DNA of 64,000 bases from Chitinophagales bacterium (GCA_020636495.1 JACJXQ010000008.1:434001-498000), one strand, 5' to 3'. Positions 41,053 to 49,979 are shown, numbered from the stretch's first letter. The notes: generated by a model not told the origin, from the letters alone. A program made the numbers and translations.

Positions 41053-42135
41053 TTATATTTTATCCAGGCATTTGTCAACTACAGCTTTATAGTCGTCGAA
41101 ATGATGCTCTAAATGATGTGTCAGAAAAGGGAAGCAGCGGGTCTGCTCAATAACTTTGGCGAGGTTGAAACCGCTTTGTTCTTGACATATGAACATGCAA
41201 TGTTCCTGCAATATTCTGCCCAGGTATTCTTGTTCGGTCTGCCCGGGAGTAGGTATAAGTATGGCTTTTTTACCCATGCGCAACAGGTCCATGATGGTAG
41301 AGTAGCCGCTGCGACAGATAACCATGCCGGCGTTCCGAAATACATTGGAAAGTTCGTCTTTAGTCAATTGTTTATGGTAGGTAATATGTTCCGGTATTTG
41401 GTTTCGGGGTTGTATATTGTTACTGCCTTCTACAAAAACAATGGGGAACTTATAGTCTTGCAACTGTGCCCATATTTTGTCTGATAGGATAGTACGTTGT
41501 GGCTCAGGGCCCGAAAGCAGAACCAGTAAGTAATCATTGTCTGTATTTGATAGCGGTGTTTGTTGAGATAGCAAACCTATGTAACCGGTTTTTTTTGGCA
41601 GCTTTTGAGTGTGAGACAAACTTCCTGCCAATCCCGGAGCCTCAGCCACATCAACAACCCAGCACTCATCAAATTTTTCCAGGTAGCGATAGTGCAGTTT
41701 CCTGAAAATATTGTCAGTTGTTTGGCCAAGTCCTGTTTGTACTTGCAATTGGTGTGTCATGATTATAGAAGGAACGCCATCGTGATGCAAACCATAGCGA
41801 TTATCAGATATTACAACATCTATTTTATGGTTCGCTACAATTCCTTTCAACCATTCATGTTCCTGCTTTATGGTTGATAGCATACCCGGTACCTGCTTGA
41901 TGATGGCTGGCATGAACATGGACTTTCGTGATGCATAATGCACATTATATCCATCAAGGTGTACAGTTGGTAATGCAGGAATCGTTGCATCTATATAGGC
42001 TCTTTGTTGCTCATTACCGGCAAACAACACCTTGTGTCCGGAGGCTGTAAGGTGCCTGATAAGCGGGATACAACGAGTGGTATGGCCCAGTCCCCAATCC
42101 AGCGGGGCAACCAGTATGTGCTTTGTAGTTTTGAT
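41053..42135 (-). CDS. MurG-like glycosyltransferase with apparent ATC start
   Basis: About 360 residues of a GT-B/MurG-like glycosyltransferase. The N-terminal Rossmann half must begin with KHILVAPLDWGLGHTTRCIP, whose Gly-rich loop binds the acceptor side, and the C-terminal half has ICRSGYSTIMDLLRMGKKAILIPTPGQTEQEYLG, the nucleotide-sugar site. In frame there is no ATG, GTG or TTG upstream of this loop before a stop; the codon where relatives would carry ATG is ATC at 42135-42133 (reading IKTTKHILVAP). An AAGGA ribosome-binding sequence sits 9 nt before it and a TACTTTTG -7 box 22 nt before it. Either ATC is used, or a start-loss mutation or sequence error has occurred; a GTG at 42030 would remove the acceptor loop. 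Confidence 0.78.
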   Translation of the reverse strand: MKTTKHILVAPLDWGLGHTTRCIPLIRHLTASGHKVLFAGNEQQRAYIDATIPALPTVHLDGYNVHYASRKSMFMPAIIKQVPGMLSTIKQEHEWLKGIVANHKIDVVISDNRYGLHHDGVPSIIMTHQLQVQTGLGQTTDNIFRKLHYRYLEKFDECWVVDVAEAPGLAGSLSHTQKLPKKTGYIGLLSQQTPLSNTDNDYLLVLLSGPEPQRTILSDKIWAQLQDYKFPIVFVEGSNNIQPRNQIPEHITYHKQLTKDELSNVFRNAGMVICRSGYSTIMDLLRMGKKAILIPTPGQTEQEYLGRILQEHCMFICQEQSGFNLAKVIEQTRCFPFLTHHLEHHFDDYKAVVDKCLDKI

Positions 42136-42156
42136 AACTGTAAATCCTTAACTTTA

Positions 42157-42164
42157 CAAAAGTA
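42157..42164 (-). promoter_or_regulatory. -7 box before the MurG-like gene
   Basis: TACTTTTG on the minus strand, predicting transcription from about 42152 and supporting translation from near 42135. Confidence 0.45.
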
Positions 42165-42175
42165 GACAGAAGAAT

Positions 42176-42322
42176 ATGATGAAAGGGAACAAAATTGCGC
42201 TTTACCTGTTGTTGGTACTGGCATCGTGCTTTATTTTAGAAAGCTGTGCAACATCAGCCAAAGGATGTGGCTGCGGTGCTGACCTGAACAGGGCGTATAA
42301 ATCTCCTAAACGTTTTCACTAA
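42176..42322 (+). CDS. 48-residue small lipoprotein with GCGCG motif
   Basis: A short gene not easily found by length: MMKGNKIALYLLLVLASCF opens a signal peptide with possible lipoboxes LASC or LESC, followed by CATSAKGCGCGADLNRAYK and a basic end. The KGCGCG motif recalls the Cys-Gly-Cys tail of DUF4266-type lipoproteins, and similar tiny lipoproteins with a GCGC stretch occur in Bacteroidota. A near-consensus -7 box (TAACTTTA, 42149-42156) precedes it, and an 80-residue gene follows 13 bases later. Function unknown. Confidence 0.65.
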   Translation: MMKGNKIALYLLLVLASCFILESCATSAKGCGCGADLNRAYKSPKRFH

Positions 42323-42335
42323 AAAACAACGACCT

Positions 42336-42578
42336 ATGTGGAGTGATAACAACAAAGTGTGGACATCGTATACCAACGGGCTGTTAGCTACAGACGTTGA
42401 TTCTGCTGCTTTTTTAAGGAATTACTTACGTTATATCATTGTTAGCCGAAAGCATTATAATACACTCGAAGTAATTGATCTGCAGAAATATAAGGTGATA
42501 CGGTCTTCACGCAAATTACGCCAGGCCATTAATGAGCGATTGAGTATACCCTTTGTATTCCTATCCTGTAATAATTAA
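42336..42578 (+). CDS. Hypothetical 80-residue protein
   Basis: A small soluble protein starting MWSDNNKVWTSYTNGLLA, with a helical, Tyr/Arg-rich middle (AFLRNYLRYIIVSRKHYNTLEVI) and RKLRQAINERLSIP near the end. I do not recognise a family. It follows the 48-residue lipoprotein by 13 bases on the same strand, so the two form a candidate microprotein pair. No terminator was seen after it. Confidence 0.55.
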   Translation: MWSDNNKVWTSYTNGLLATDVDSAAFLRNYLRYIIVSRKHYNTLEVIDLQKYKVIRSSRKLRQAINERLSIPFVFLSCNN

Positions 42579-42844
42579 TATAACAATTGCCATCTGACGG
42601 TATGTTGTTCATATTCAACATGCTATAATCTGTTAGCCGATTTTCATATCGCAAAACAAAAAATACTGCTTAACGGCACTTTTCCTTACAAAAATGCTAT
42701 GAAAAGCAGATTTCATATATTAGATTTACTTACTGCTTTTTGTATCTTAGGTGCGAATTCATGTTTGCACAGCTTATTTATTGTTGATAATATGCAATAA
42801 TGAGGCTGCAAAGGCTTTTTAAAAGTTATAACTAATACACAATT

Positions 42845-43534
42845 ATGAAAGAAGCAAAGAATGTGATTGCTGAACATGAAACTGCCAATGGCACCGGTGT
42901 TTCGCGCAGGCGCTTTTTAGGCTATGCCGGGGGGCTCGCTGGTGCAGGGTTGCTCATAGCATCTTGCGGAAAGGACAACACAGTAGCACCGGAAGCCGGG
43001 GCAACTGACCTTGGCGTAAATGATGAGGGGTTGATCAATCTTATGTTTGTATCACAACAGGTTGAGGCGGCTTTTTACACGCAGGTTTTGCTGACGCCAT
43101 ACAGCGGAATGAACCCTACGGAAAAATTGTTGCTGACCGATATGCGTGACCATGAGATCGCTCACAGGGAATTTTTAAGGAATTACCTGAAAGGGAAAGG
43201 CACTTCAGTTCAGACAGATTTTAGTTCTGTTAATTTTGATAATAAAGCCAATGTGCTTGAAAATGCCGAAATGATAGAGAACCTGGTAGTTGCATTAAAT
43301 AACGAGATAGGCAGACTCCTGGTTTTTAGCGATAATGCAGCAATAGTAGTAAAGCTTGCTACGGTTGAAGCGCGCCATGCAGGTACGATCAGCAATTTCA
43401 GAAATACAGGCTCTTTCTTCGGACCGGTAGACGTTACAGGTTCTGAGCCGGGTATGCTGCCTTCTAATGCTGTGACAACACTTAACAGGTTCCTGTCAAC
43501 CAAAGTTTCAGGAAACAATCTACCTAACAAGTAA
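42845..43534 (+). CDS. Ferritin-like lipoprotein, exported by Tat
   Basis: A 229-residue protein of the ferritin-like family (PF13668). The N-terminus has twin arginines (SRRRFLGYAGGLAGAGLL, RR at 21-22) and a lipobox ending at Cys41, so it should be exported folded and lipid-anchored. The di-iron ligand set is complete: Glu74, Glu104 and His107 in RDHEIAH, Glu154, and Glu175 with His178 in VEARHAG. Such proteins may oxidise or store iron or carry out dehydrogenation in the envelope; substrates are unknown. It pairs with the next gene, a related ferritin-like protein. Confidence 0.85.
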   Translation: MKEAKNVIAEHETANGTGVSRRRFLGYAGGLAGAGLLIASCGKDNTVAPEAGATDLGVNDEGLINLMFVSQQVEAAFYTQVLLTPYSGMNPTEKLLLTDMRDHEIAHREFLRNYLKGKGTSVQTDFSSVNFDNKANVLENAEMIENLVVALNNEIGRLLVFSDNAAIVVKLATVEARHAGTISNFRNTGSFFGPVDVTGSEPGMLPSNAVTTLNRFLSTKVSGNNLPNK

Positions 43535-43551
43535 AAAATCAGTAGTAAGAC

Positions 43552-44394
43552 ATGAACTTCAACGATATAATCAATCAAATAGCAGGTACTGACTCTACTG
43601 AGTTTGAAAAGAAGGAGCACAGGAGGAATCTGCTGAAGGGTTTTGGAACAAAACTCGCGGTAGCTGCAGTGCCTTTTGCCGCAGGTAGCTTGTTTGCCAA
43701 CAAGGCTTATGGCCAAAGCAAAGAAACAATTATCAATTATCTGAACTACCTGTTGAAGCTGGAACTGGTAAAAGAACAACTTTACACAGAGACAGCTAAT
43801 GCTACAGACCTGGTTCCGGAGGCTTTCAAGCCCCAGATCGACCAGATGGGCATGAATAACAAGTCACATATCAGCATTATACAGGGTATCATAACCGACC
43901 TGGGTGGCACGCCGATCACCATCGCACCTGGCAAAATAGACACCACCGGTGGCCGAGGCAGTGGTTCAGGGCCATTCTACAAAGCACTCACTTCTTTTGA
44001 AGACTACCTGATACTGATGCAGGTATTAAGTGACGGTGGGTCGCGCATGTATAAAGGTGCAATAACAGAAGTATTTTCTGACAAAACAACGGTCGGTGCC
44101 TTAATGAGTATTCATTCTGTACTGGCAAGACAGGCTACATTTGTCCGCTTCCTGCGTAGCTACTGGATAGGTGTAGATATTAAGCCCTGGATAACAGGCT
44201 CTAATTCAGACACCACTAACACAGCGGCACAGAGGGCATACGCTGGCGAAACACCAACTACACAAGCGGGTATAGACGTAGTAGGTATCAATGGTTTTGA
44301 TATTACTGCAAATACTGCAACAGAGGCTTTTGATGAGCCATTGATCATGTCGGATGGTAATAATATCATAGACAGATTTATTAATTATACGTAA
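43552..44394 (+). CDS. Ferritin-like paralogue with incomplete metal ligands
   Basis: A 280-residue PF13668-type protein 17 bases after the first ferritin-like gene. It has a twin-arginine leader (EHRRNLLKGF, RR at 24-25, ending NKAYGQ). The helix bundle is preserved (YLNYLLKLELVKEQLYTETA; SHISIIQGIITDL; SIHSVLARQATFVRFLRSYW), but the metal positions seen in its neighbour are changed: Asn103 instead of Glu before His106, and Leu191 and Gln194 where the partner has Glu175 and His178. It may be a non-catalytic partner of the first protein. The C-terminal 75 residues (TTNTAAQRAYAGETPTTQ) are an extra, flexible tail. Confidence 0.82.
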   Translation: MNFNDIINQIAGTDSTEFEKKEHRRNLLKGFGTKLAVAAVPFAAGSLFANKAYGQSKETIINYLNYLLKLELVKEQLYTETANATDLVPEAFKPQIDQMGMNNKSHISIIQGIITDLGGTPITIAPGKIDTTGGRGSGSGPFYKALTSFEDYLILMQVLSDGGSRMYKGAITEVFSDKTTVGALMSIHSVLARQATFVRFLRSYWIGVDIKPWITGSNSDTTNTAAQRAYAGETPTTQAGIDVVGINGFDITANTATEAFDEPLIMSDGNNIIDRFINYT

Positions 44395-44415
44395 GAGATC
44401 TAATTTCAATAACAG

Positions 44416-44447
44416 AATAGCCACCCTCTGAGGTGGCTATTTTATTA
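44416..44447. terminator. Bidirectional terminator between the ferritin-like pair and priA
   Basis: Stem AATAGCCACC/GGTGGCTATT (44416-44425 with 44432-44441) followed by TTTATT on the plus strand. Confidence 0.8.
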
Positions 44448-46928
44448 CATAGGGTCAACATCAAACTGAACCTGTAGCGAACTATTGCCTTTTGCTGATG
44501 TGATGTATTCTTTCGTGGCTTTTATAAAGGCCTTAGTGTTTTCTATCACGCTCATGTTGCGGGGACATTTCACCCACACTTCCTGTACATATAAATTTCG
44601 TACCCTGGGTATCAGTGCCTGCACAGGACCCTGTACTCCTACCTCTGGCACCTGCTGAAGCGCTTGGGCCATTTGCCCGGCTGCAGCAACAGTACGTGGT
44701 TCGTCCCTGTGCCGGAATGTTATTTTGATGAACCGTGTGAACGGCGGATAGGCAAATTGCTCCCGGTATTTTATTTCGTGCTCGTAAAACGAACGGACGT
44801 CATGTGCTTTCACCCATTGCAATACAGGATGTGTCAGATTGTATGCCTGTATCATTACTTTGCCTTTGCCGTCTGTGCGCCCTGCTCTTCCGCTTACCTG
44901 CTCCATAAGCTGGAAAGCACGCTCATTTACCCTGAAATCAGGGAAGTTAAGCAGGCTGTCAGCACTCAGGATACCTACCAGTTCAATAGGTGCGAAATCC
45001 AATCCTTTTACAACCATTTGCGTGCCGATCAGAATATCGATCTTCCTCTGTTCCAGTTTTTCAAAAAGTTCTGAAAAACTTGTTTTGCCACGCATGCTGT
45101 CTACATCCATGCGAGCCGTCTTTGCCTCAGGAAATATCTGCCCTATCTCCTCTTCTATTTTTTCAGTACCGAATGTTTTGGCTTGCAGGCTATTGCTGCC
45201 GCAGGATGGACATACATGCACTACCGCAGATTTCAACCCGCAATAGTGGCAATGTAGCTTATCCGTGCTTTTATGATAGGTAAGTGATACGGCACAGTTT
45301 TTACAATGGGGTACCCATCCACACATAACGCATACCTGGAAAGGTGCATACCCCCTGCGATTCTGGAAAAGTACCACCTGTTTGTGTTTTGAAAGAGCAG
45401 CTTTAATTGCTTGTGTGAGTTCAGGAGTTATCATCCTTACACCCTGCTTTCGTACACTCTCCAGCGATTTCGCATTTACAATTTCGATATTGGGCATCTC
45501 AATGCCGAGGTAACGCTCTGCCAATCGTACATACCCATATTTTTCATTGCGACTGTTGTATATACTTTCAACCGAAGGGGTAGCAGAGCCAAGTATCGTT
45601 TTGGTACCGTGTAATGCTGCCATGTATATTGCTGCATCTCGCGCATTGAAACGTGGTGCAGGGTCTTTTTGCTTATAAGATGCGTCATGTTCCTCGTCCA
45701 CGATTACCAGGCCCAGGTTGCCGTAAGGTAGCCATAAGGCAGAGCGAGGCCCTGCAATGATCTTGTATTTGCCCAGCCTTGTCTTTTCCCATATCTCTAC
45801 ACGTTCATTATTGGTAAACCGTGAGTGGTACACGCCAAGCTCATCGCCAAAATAGGCATACAACCTGCTCACGAGTTGTGTGGTAAGGGCAATTTCAGGC
45901 AATAATAATATTGCTTGTTTTCCTTGTTCTATACACTCCTTCAGCTTTTTGATGTATAGCATGGTTTTTCCACTACCTGTTACGCCCTCCATCAGCACAA
46001 CGTCTTTTTCTGCAAGTGCAAGTTCCAGTTCGTTATATGCTTTTTCCTGTGCGGGCGTAAAGTCGATAGTTGCCGGTTTGTTGTTGTGTTTGACCGTAAG
46101 GCGGTCAACGGTCACTTCTTCAATTACAAATATCTTTTTGTCGGTGAGCGCCTTCACCTGTGCAGCGGTAGCATCGGCCCGTTCGAGCAGGTTCTTTTGC
46201 GGAACGGTCCCGTATTTAACAGATAACTCAATATATGCCATGAGCAGGCTCAATTGTTTAGGGGCGTTTTGTAGCTCATCAAACAATTGATGCATTTTTT
46301 CTTCGCCCTTATAATCATGGTGCAGGCGTATGACCTTTTCTTTTTTGGGACGATAGGCAGTCTCCAACTCATCGTGGATAACTACCACTTCATTTTCCAG
46401 CAGTTCATTTAATACTACCGAGAAATTGCGTACTCCTGTTATAGCCCTGAACTCACTGATGGTTAGTTCATTCCTTGTTTCCAGTGCTTCGGCAGCCGGG
46501 TATGCCTTATTGCTCCATTCATATACCACGTCATTGTGTTGTGGCATCCACTGTAGTCTTGTCTCTCCTGTCAGTTTCAGGTGGGCAGGTAGTGCCGCCT
46601 GCATTACTTCGCCCGGCGCAGCCATATAATAATCAGCTATCCATTGCCAGAATTGCAATTGAAGTTGGTTGACAACAGGTTCTTCATCCAGTAGGGCTCT
46701 TACCGGCTTTACTTCGTATGCATCAGGTTTTTCAGCATGCAGCCCGGCCACAATGCCAGAATACAGTTTGTTCCTGCCCAGCGCAACTTCTACCCGCATG
46801 CCTTCCTTTATGTCAGCCTGCAACTCTATCGGCACGCCATAGGTAAGCAGGCGTGGAAGGCTCAACGGCAGTATGATATCTGCGAACGAGTGATGATTTT
46901 TTTTACTATCCTGCTGCAATAAAGACAT
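44445..46928 (-). CDS. priA: Primosomal protein N' (replication restart helicase PriA)
   Basis: An 827-residue 3'-5' helicase that rebuilds replication forks after damage by loading the replicative helicase. Order of domains: N-terminal DNA-binding part (about 1-270), Walker A GVTGSGKT, Walker B VDEEHDASYKQ, zinc-binding region with paired Cys (VCVMCGWVPHCKNCAVSLTY and HCHYCGLKSAVVHVCPSCGS), GTQMVVKGLDF and QVSGRAGRTDG helicase motifs, and the C-terminal domain. Length is normal for the phylum. It is transcribed towards the ferritin-like pair. Confidence 0.96.
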   Translation of the reverse strand: MSLLQQDSKKNHHSFADIILPLSLPRLLTYGVPIELQADIKEGMRVEVALGRNKLYSGIVAGLHAEKPDAYEVKPVRALLDEEPVVNQLQLQFWQWIADYYMAAPGEVMQAALPAHLKLTGETRLQWMPQHNDVVYEWSNKAYPAAEALETRNELTISEFRAITGVRNFSVVLNELLENEVVVIHDELETAYRPKKEKVIRLHHDYKGEEKMHQLFDELQNAPKQLSLLMAYIELSVKYGTVPQKNLLERADATAAQVKALTDKKIFVIEEVTVDRLTVKHNNKPATIDFTPAQEKAYNELELALAEKDVVLMEGVTGSGKTMLYIKKLKECIEQGKQAILLLPEIALTTQLVSRLYAYFGDELGVYHSRFTNNERVEIWEKTRLGKYKIIAGPRSALWLPYGNLGLVIVDEEHDASYKQKDPAPRFNARDAAIYMAALHGTKTILGSATPSVESIYNSRNEKYGYVRLAERYLGIEMPNIEIVNAKSLESVRKQGVRMITPELTQAIKAALSKHKQVVLFQNRRGYAPFQVCVMCGWVPHCKNCAVSLTYHKSTDKLHCHYCGLKSAVVHVCPSCGSNSLQAKTFGTEKIEEEIGQIFPEAKTARMDVDSMRGKTSFSELFEKLEQRKIDILIGTQMVVKGLDFAPIELVGILSADSLLNFPDFRVNERAFQLMEQVSGRAGRTDGKGKVMIQAYNLTHPVLQWVKAHDVRSFYEHEIKYREQFAYPPFTRFIKITFRHRDEPRTVAAAGQMAQALQQVPEVGVQGPVQALIPRVRNLYVQEVWVKCPRNMSVIENTKAFIKATKEYITSAKGNSSLQVQFDVDPM

Positions 46929-46998
46929 GAGTATGCAAATTAATCAAAAGACTTCATGCTATCCTGTTTACCTGCTGCCATTATATAAGATTACCGCA

Positions 46999-47032
46999 TT
47001 GTTCATCACTTGTAAGTTTCTTCGTACTTTTG
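46999..47032 (+). promoter_or_regulatory. clpX promoter
   Basis: TTG at 46999-47001 and TACTTTTG at 47025-47032 (23-bp gap, slightly long), 20 nt before the ATG. Confidence 0.5.
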
Positions 47033-47052
47033 CAGACTAATCTATATACTGA

Positions 47053-48297
47053 ATGTCCAAACAAGGTGAGAAAAGGTGTTCGTTTTGTGATCGTGTAGAA
47101 AGTGAAGTAAACATACTTTTTACAGGGATCAAAGGCAATATTTGTGACACATGTACAGAAAATGCCCACCATCTGCTGCAGGAAACTGTTTCGGATGCGA
47201 AGCCAAGAAAAGACAATAAAGACGAACTTAAGAAACATAAAATGTATAAACCAAGGGAGATCAAAGACTTCCTTGATCAATATGTTATTGGCCAGGACGC
47301 TGCTAAAAAGGTAATGTCTGTAGCCATATATAATCACTACAAAAGACTGATGCACCCGGTAGTGGATGATGTGGAAATTGAAAAATCTAACATCATCATG
47401 GTCGGTGAGACCGGTACCGGTAAAACACTACTGGCCAAGTCGATTGCCCGTTTATTGCAGGTGCCATTCGCAATTGTAGATGCTACGGTGTTTACAGAGG
47501 CCGGTTATGTAGGTGAGGACGTAGAAAGTATCCTCTCGCGCCTGCTGCAAAGCTGTAATTATGATGTAGCTGCCGCCGAGCAGGGAATCGTATATATTGA
47601 TGAAATAGATAAAATAGGCCGTAAAGGAGATAATCCATCCATAACCCGCGATGTGAGTGGCGAAGGTGTACAGCAGGCTATGTTGAAACTGCTGGAGGGC
47701 TCCGAAGTGCTTGTGCCACCGCAAGGCGGCCGTAAGCATCCTGAGCAAAAAATGGTTAAGGTGAATACGCAGAACATCCTGTTCATTTGCGGAGGTGCTT
47801 TTGAAGGTATAGACAAAATGATAGCCCGCAGGGTGCAGACATCTTCTATCGGTTACAATGCTATCAAAGCATCTACAGACCTGGACAGGAGTAATTTGCT
47901 GCAATATGTCAATGCACAGGACCTGCGTTCGTTCGGACTGATACCTGAGTTGCTGGGCAGGTTGCCAATAGTTACCTACCTGAACCCGCTGGATTCAGAT
48001 GCGCTGAAGAGGATATTGACAGAACCTAAGAATGCATTGGTGAAACAGTATAAAAAGCTGTTTGAATACGAAGGCATAGAGTTGACAGTTGAGGATGAAG
48101 CGCTGGATTACATGGTGTCAAAAGCCGTGGAATATAAATTAGGTGGCCGTGGGCTGAGGGCTATCTGCGAAATGATACTGACAGATGTGATGTTCGATAT
48201 ACCTTCTGAAAAGAATAAGAAGAATTTTACGCTGACATTAGACTATGCAAGGCAGATGCTGGAGCATTCAAAGCTCAACCAACTGAGGGCAGCATAA
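47053..48297 (+). CDS. clpX: ATP-dependent protease ATPase subunit ClpX
   Basis: A 414-residue AAA+ unfoldase that feeds substrates to ClpP. The zinc-binding N-domain (CSFCDR...GNICDTC) is complete, Walker A is GETGTGKT, Walker B VYIDEIDKIG; GYVGEDVES forms the substrate pore loop, and SSIGYNAIK replaces the usual IGF tripeptide that docks on ClpP with IGY. clpP is not in the window. A conserved small gene follows 36 bases later. Confidence 0.97.
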   Translation: MSKQGEKRCSFCDRVESEVNILFTGIKGNICDTCTENAHHLLQETVSDAKPRKDNKDELKKHKMYKPREIKDFLDQYVIGQDAAKKVMSVAIYNHYKRLMHPVVDDVEIEKSNIIMVGETGTGKTLLAKSIARLLQVPFAIVDATVFTEAGYVGEDVESILSRLLQSCNYDVAAAEQGIVYIDEIDKIGRKGDNPSITRDVSGEGVQQAMLKLLEGSEVLVPPQGGRKHPEQKMVKVNTQNILFICGGAFEGIDKMIARRVQTSSIGYNAIKASTDLDRSNLLQYVNAQDLRSFGLIPELLGRLPIVTYLNPLDSDALKRILTEPKNALVKQYKKLFEYEGIELTVEDEALDYMVSKAVEYKLGGRGLRAICEMILTDVMFDIPSEKNKKNFTLTLDYARQMLEHSKLNQLRAA

Positions 48298-48333
48298 ATA
48301 ATACAGAAACATATTTAATACTATAAAAGCTAT

Positions 48334-48531
48334 ATGGAAGACCTGGTAAAAAAACTTACTGAAGAAGCCGGCCTGACCGAAGAACAGGCACTGCAGGCAC
48401 TGAATGTTGTAAAAGAATACATCATGAGTAAAGTGCCGCCAATGATGCACCCGATGATAGATAGTTTCCTTGCTGCCAAGCAGGATGGTGACGATCCGCT
48501 GGGTGATATGATGAAGAATTTAGGCAACTAA
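48334..48531 (+). CDS. Conserved small helical protein after clpX
   Basis: A 65-residue acidic, helical protein: EDLVKKLTEEAGLTEEQALQ, then VVKEYIMSKVPPMMHPMIDSF and a DDPLGDMMKNLG end. It starts 36 bases after clpX and probably shares its transcript. The LTEEQA-type helix followed by VKEYI-KVPPMM recalls small DUF2267/DUF2780-like helical proteins of the phylum, but I cannot name a family with confidence. It could be a ClpX accessory factor only by position. Confidence 0.75.
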   Translation: MEDLVKKLTEEAGLTEEQALQALNVVKEYIMSKVPPMMHPMIDSFLAAKQDGDDPLGDMMKNLGN

Positions 48532-48547
48532 ACTGCCTGGTAAATTG

Positions 48548-48582
48548 AACGCCTGTTGCTACTGCAACAGGCGTTTTTTATA
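48548..48582. terminator. Bidirectional terminator after the clpX operon
   Basis: 12-bp perfect stem AACGCCTGTTGC/GCAACAGGCGTT (48548-48559 with 48564-48575) and a T run, between the clpX-linked gene and the convergent folA. Confidence 0.85.
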
Positions 48583-49084
48583 TCTCTTTTACCCTGTCCC
48601 ACTGTTGAAATGTGAACGCATGAGCATGTTTTTCGTCAGCTTCATGCGGTTCTTCCCATGTCAGTTTCCAGTGCGCATGGTTCATGTGCGGAAAGAAAGC
48701 ATGCGCATCATTTATCACGGTATGTACTCTTGTCAGGTAGATGCGATCTATGCTATCTATTAATTGCTCATATATTTTGCCGCCGCCTATAATAAAGCTC
48801 TCACTGAAATCTTCCTCTTCCAGTCTTGCAATTGCATCTTCCAGGTTGTTGAACAGAAGCACTTCTTCAGGCAGGTGTAATCCTTTTTGAGATGACACAA
48901 CAATATTCAACCTGTTCACCAAAGGTTTGCCTAGCGACTCGAATGTTTTCCTGCCCATAAGCACCGGTCTGCCAAGAGTCGTTCTTTTAAAGAACTTCAG
49001 GTCTTCGGGCAGTCGCCACGGCAGATCATTATCACGGCCAATGGCATTGTTTTCAGACATCGCAACTACTGCTGATAATATCAT
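48578..49084 (-). CDS. folA: Dihydrofolate reductase
   Basis: A 168-residue enzyme that reduces dihydrofolate to tetrahydrofolate with NADPH. AVVAMSENNAIGRDNDLPW, the folate-binding LPEDLKFFKRTTLGRPVLMGRKTFES and the cofactor-binding FIIGGGKIYEQLID are all normal. It follows thyA by 73 bases: thymidylate synthesis makes dihydrofolate, which this enzyme recycles. Confidence 0.97.
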   Translation of the reverse strand: MILSAVVAMSENNAIGRDNDLPWRLPEDLKFFKRTTLGRPVLMGRKTFESLGKPLVNRLNIVVSSQKGLHLPEEVLLFNNLEDAIARLEEEDFSESFIIGGGKIYEQLIDSIDRIYLTRVHTVINDAHAFFPHMNHAHWKLTWEEPHEADEKHAHAFTFQQWDRVKEI

Positions 49085-49157
49085 TTTACAAATTCAGAAA
49101 TAAACAATCAAACAGTGAACAGGAACTTTTACCTTTTCACTGTTTAAAAACATTGAC

Positions 49158-49952
49158 TTATACTGCTACCGGGGCTTTTATGTGCGGGTGTGCTTCATAA
49201 TTCTCCAATGTGAAGTCCTCGTACTTAAAGCTGAAAATGTCTTTTACATCCGGATTTATTTTCATCGTAGGCAACGGCAATGGTTCGCGCGTAAGCTGCA
49301 GTTTTGCCTGCTCAATATGATTGCTATATAAGTGCACGTCACCGAATGTATGCACAAACTCGCCATATTCAAGTCCGCACACCTGTGCCATCATCATTGT
49401 AAGCAGTGCATAAGATGCAATATTAAAAGGTACACCTAAGAACACATCTGCACTGCGCTGATACAGCTGGCAACTCAATTTGCCGTTGGCTACATAGAAC
49501 TGGAACAAGGCGTGGCAGGGTGTTAATGCCATTTGCTTCAGGTCGCCTACATTCCATGCATTCACAATGATGCGTCTGCTGTCAGGGTTGGTTTTCAGTA
49601 GATGAACAGCTTCGCTTATCTGGTCATATGTTTTACCGTCAGCCCCCGTCCAGCTTCGCCATTGGTGACCGTAAACCGGGCCCAGATCGCCACGTTCATC
49701 TGCCCATTCGTCCCAAATTCTTACCCCGTTATCTTTCAGATATTTAATATTGGTATCTCCGTTCAGGAACCACAACAACTCATATATGATAGACTTCAGG
49801 TGCAGCTTTTTTGTGGTCAGCATCGGGAACCCTTTTTGCAGGTCAAACCTCATCTGGTAGCCAAAACAGCTAATAGTGCCAGTACCGGTACGGTCACTCT
49901 TTTCTGCCCCCGTATCCAGTATATGTTGTAGTAGATCTAGATAAGCCTGCAT
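49158..49952 (-). CDS. thyA: Thymidylate synthase
   Basis: A 264-residue ThyA-type enzyme that methylates dUMP with methylene-tetrahydrofolate. KSDRTGTGTISCFGYQMRF binds phosphate, LTPCHALFQFYV holds the catalytic Cys, and QLYQRSADVFLGVPFNIASYALL and FGDVHLYSNH complete the site. Length is exactly that of E. coli ThyA. Upstream on the minus strand is TAACTTTG (49987-49980). Cotranscribed with folA. Confidence 0.98.
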   Translation of the reverse strand: MQAYLDLLQHILDTGAEKSDRTGTGTISCFGYQMRFDLQKGFPMLTTKKLHLKSIIYELLWFLNGDTNIKYLKDNGVRIWDEWADERGDLGPVYGHQWRSWTGADGKTYDQISEAVHLLKTNPDSRRIIVNAWNVGDLKQMALTPCHALFQFYVANGKLSCQLYQRSADVFLGVPFNIASYALLTMMMAQVCGLEYGEFVHTFGDVHLYSNHIEQAKLQLTREPLPLPTMKINPDVKDIFSFKYEDFTLENYEAHPHIKAPVAV

Positions 49953-49979
49953 AAATACCGATATTTAGATATGATACCG

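Noticed and set aside
42030..42032. GTG at 42030 as start of the MurG-like gene
   Set aside because: It would delete the conserved Gly-rich acceptor loop that is clearly encoded in frame upstream.
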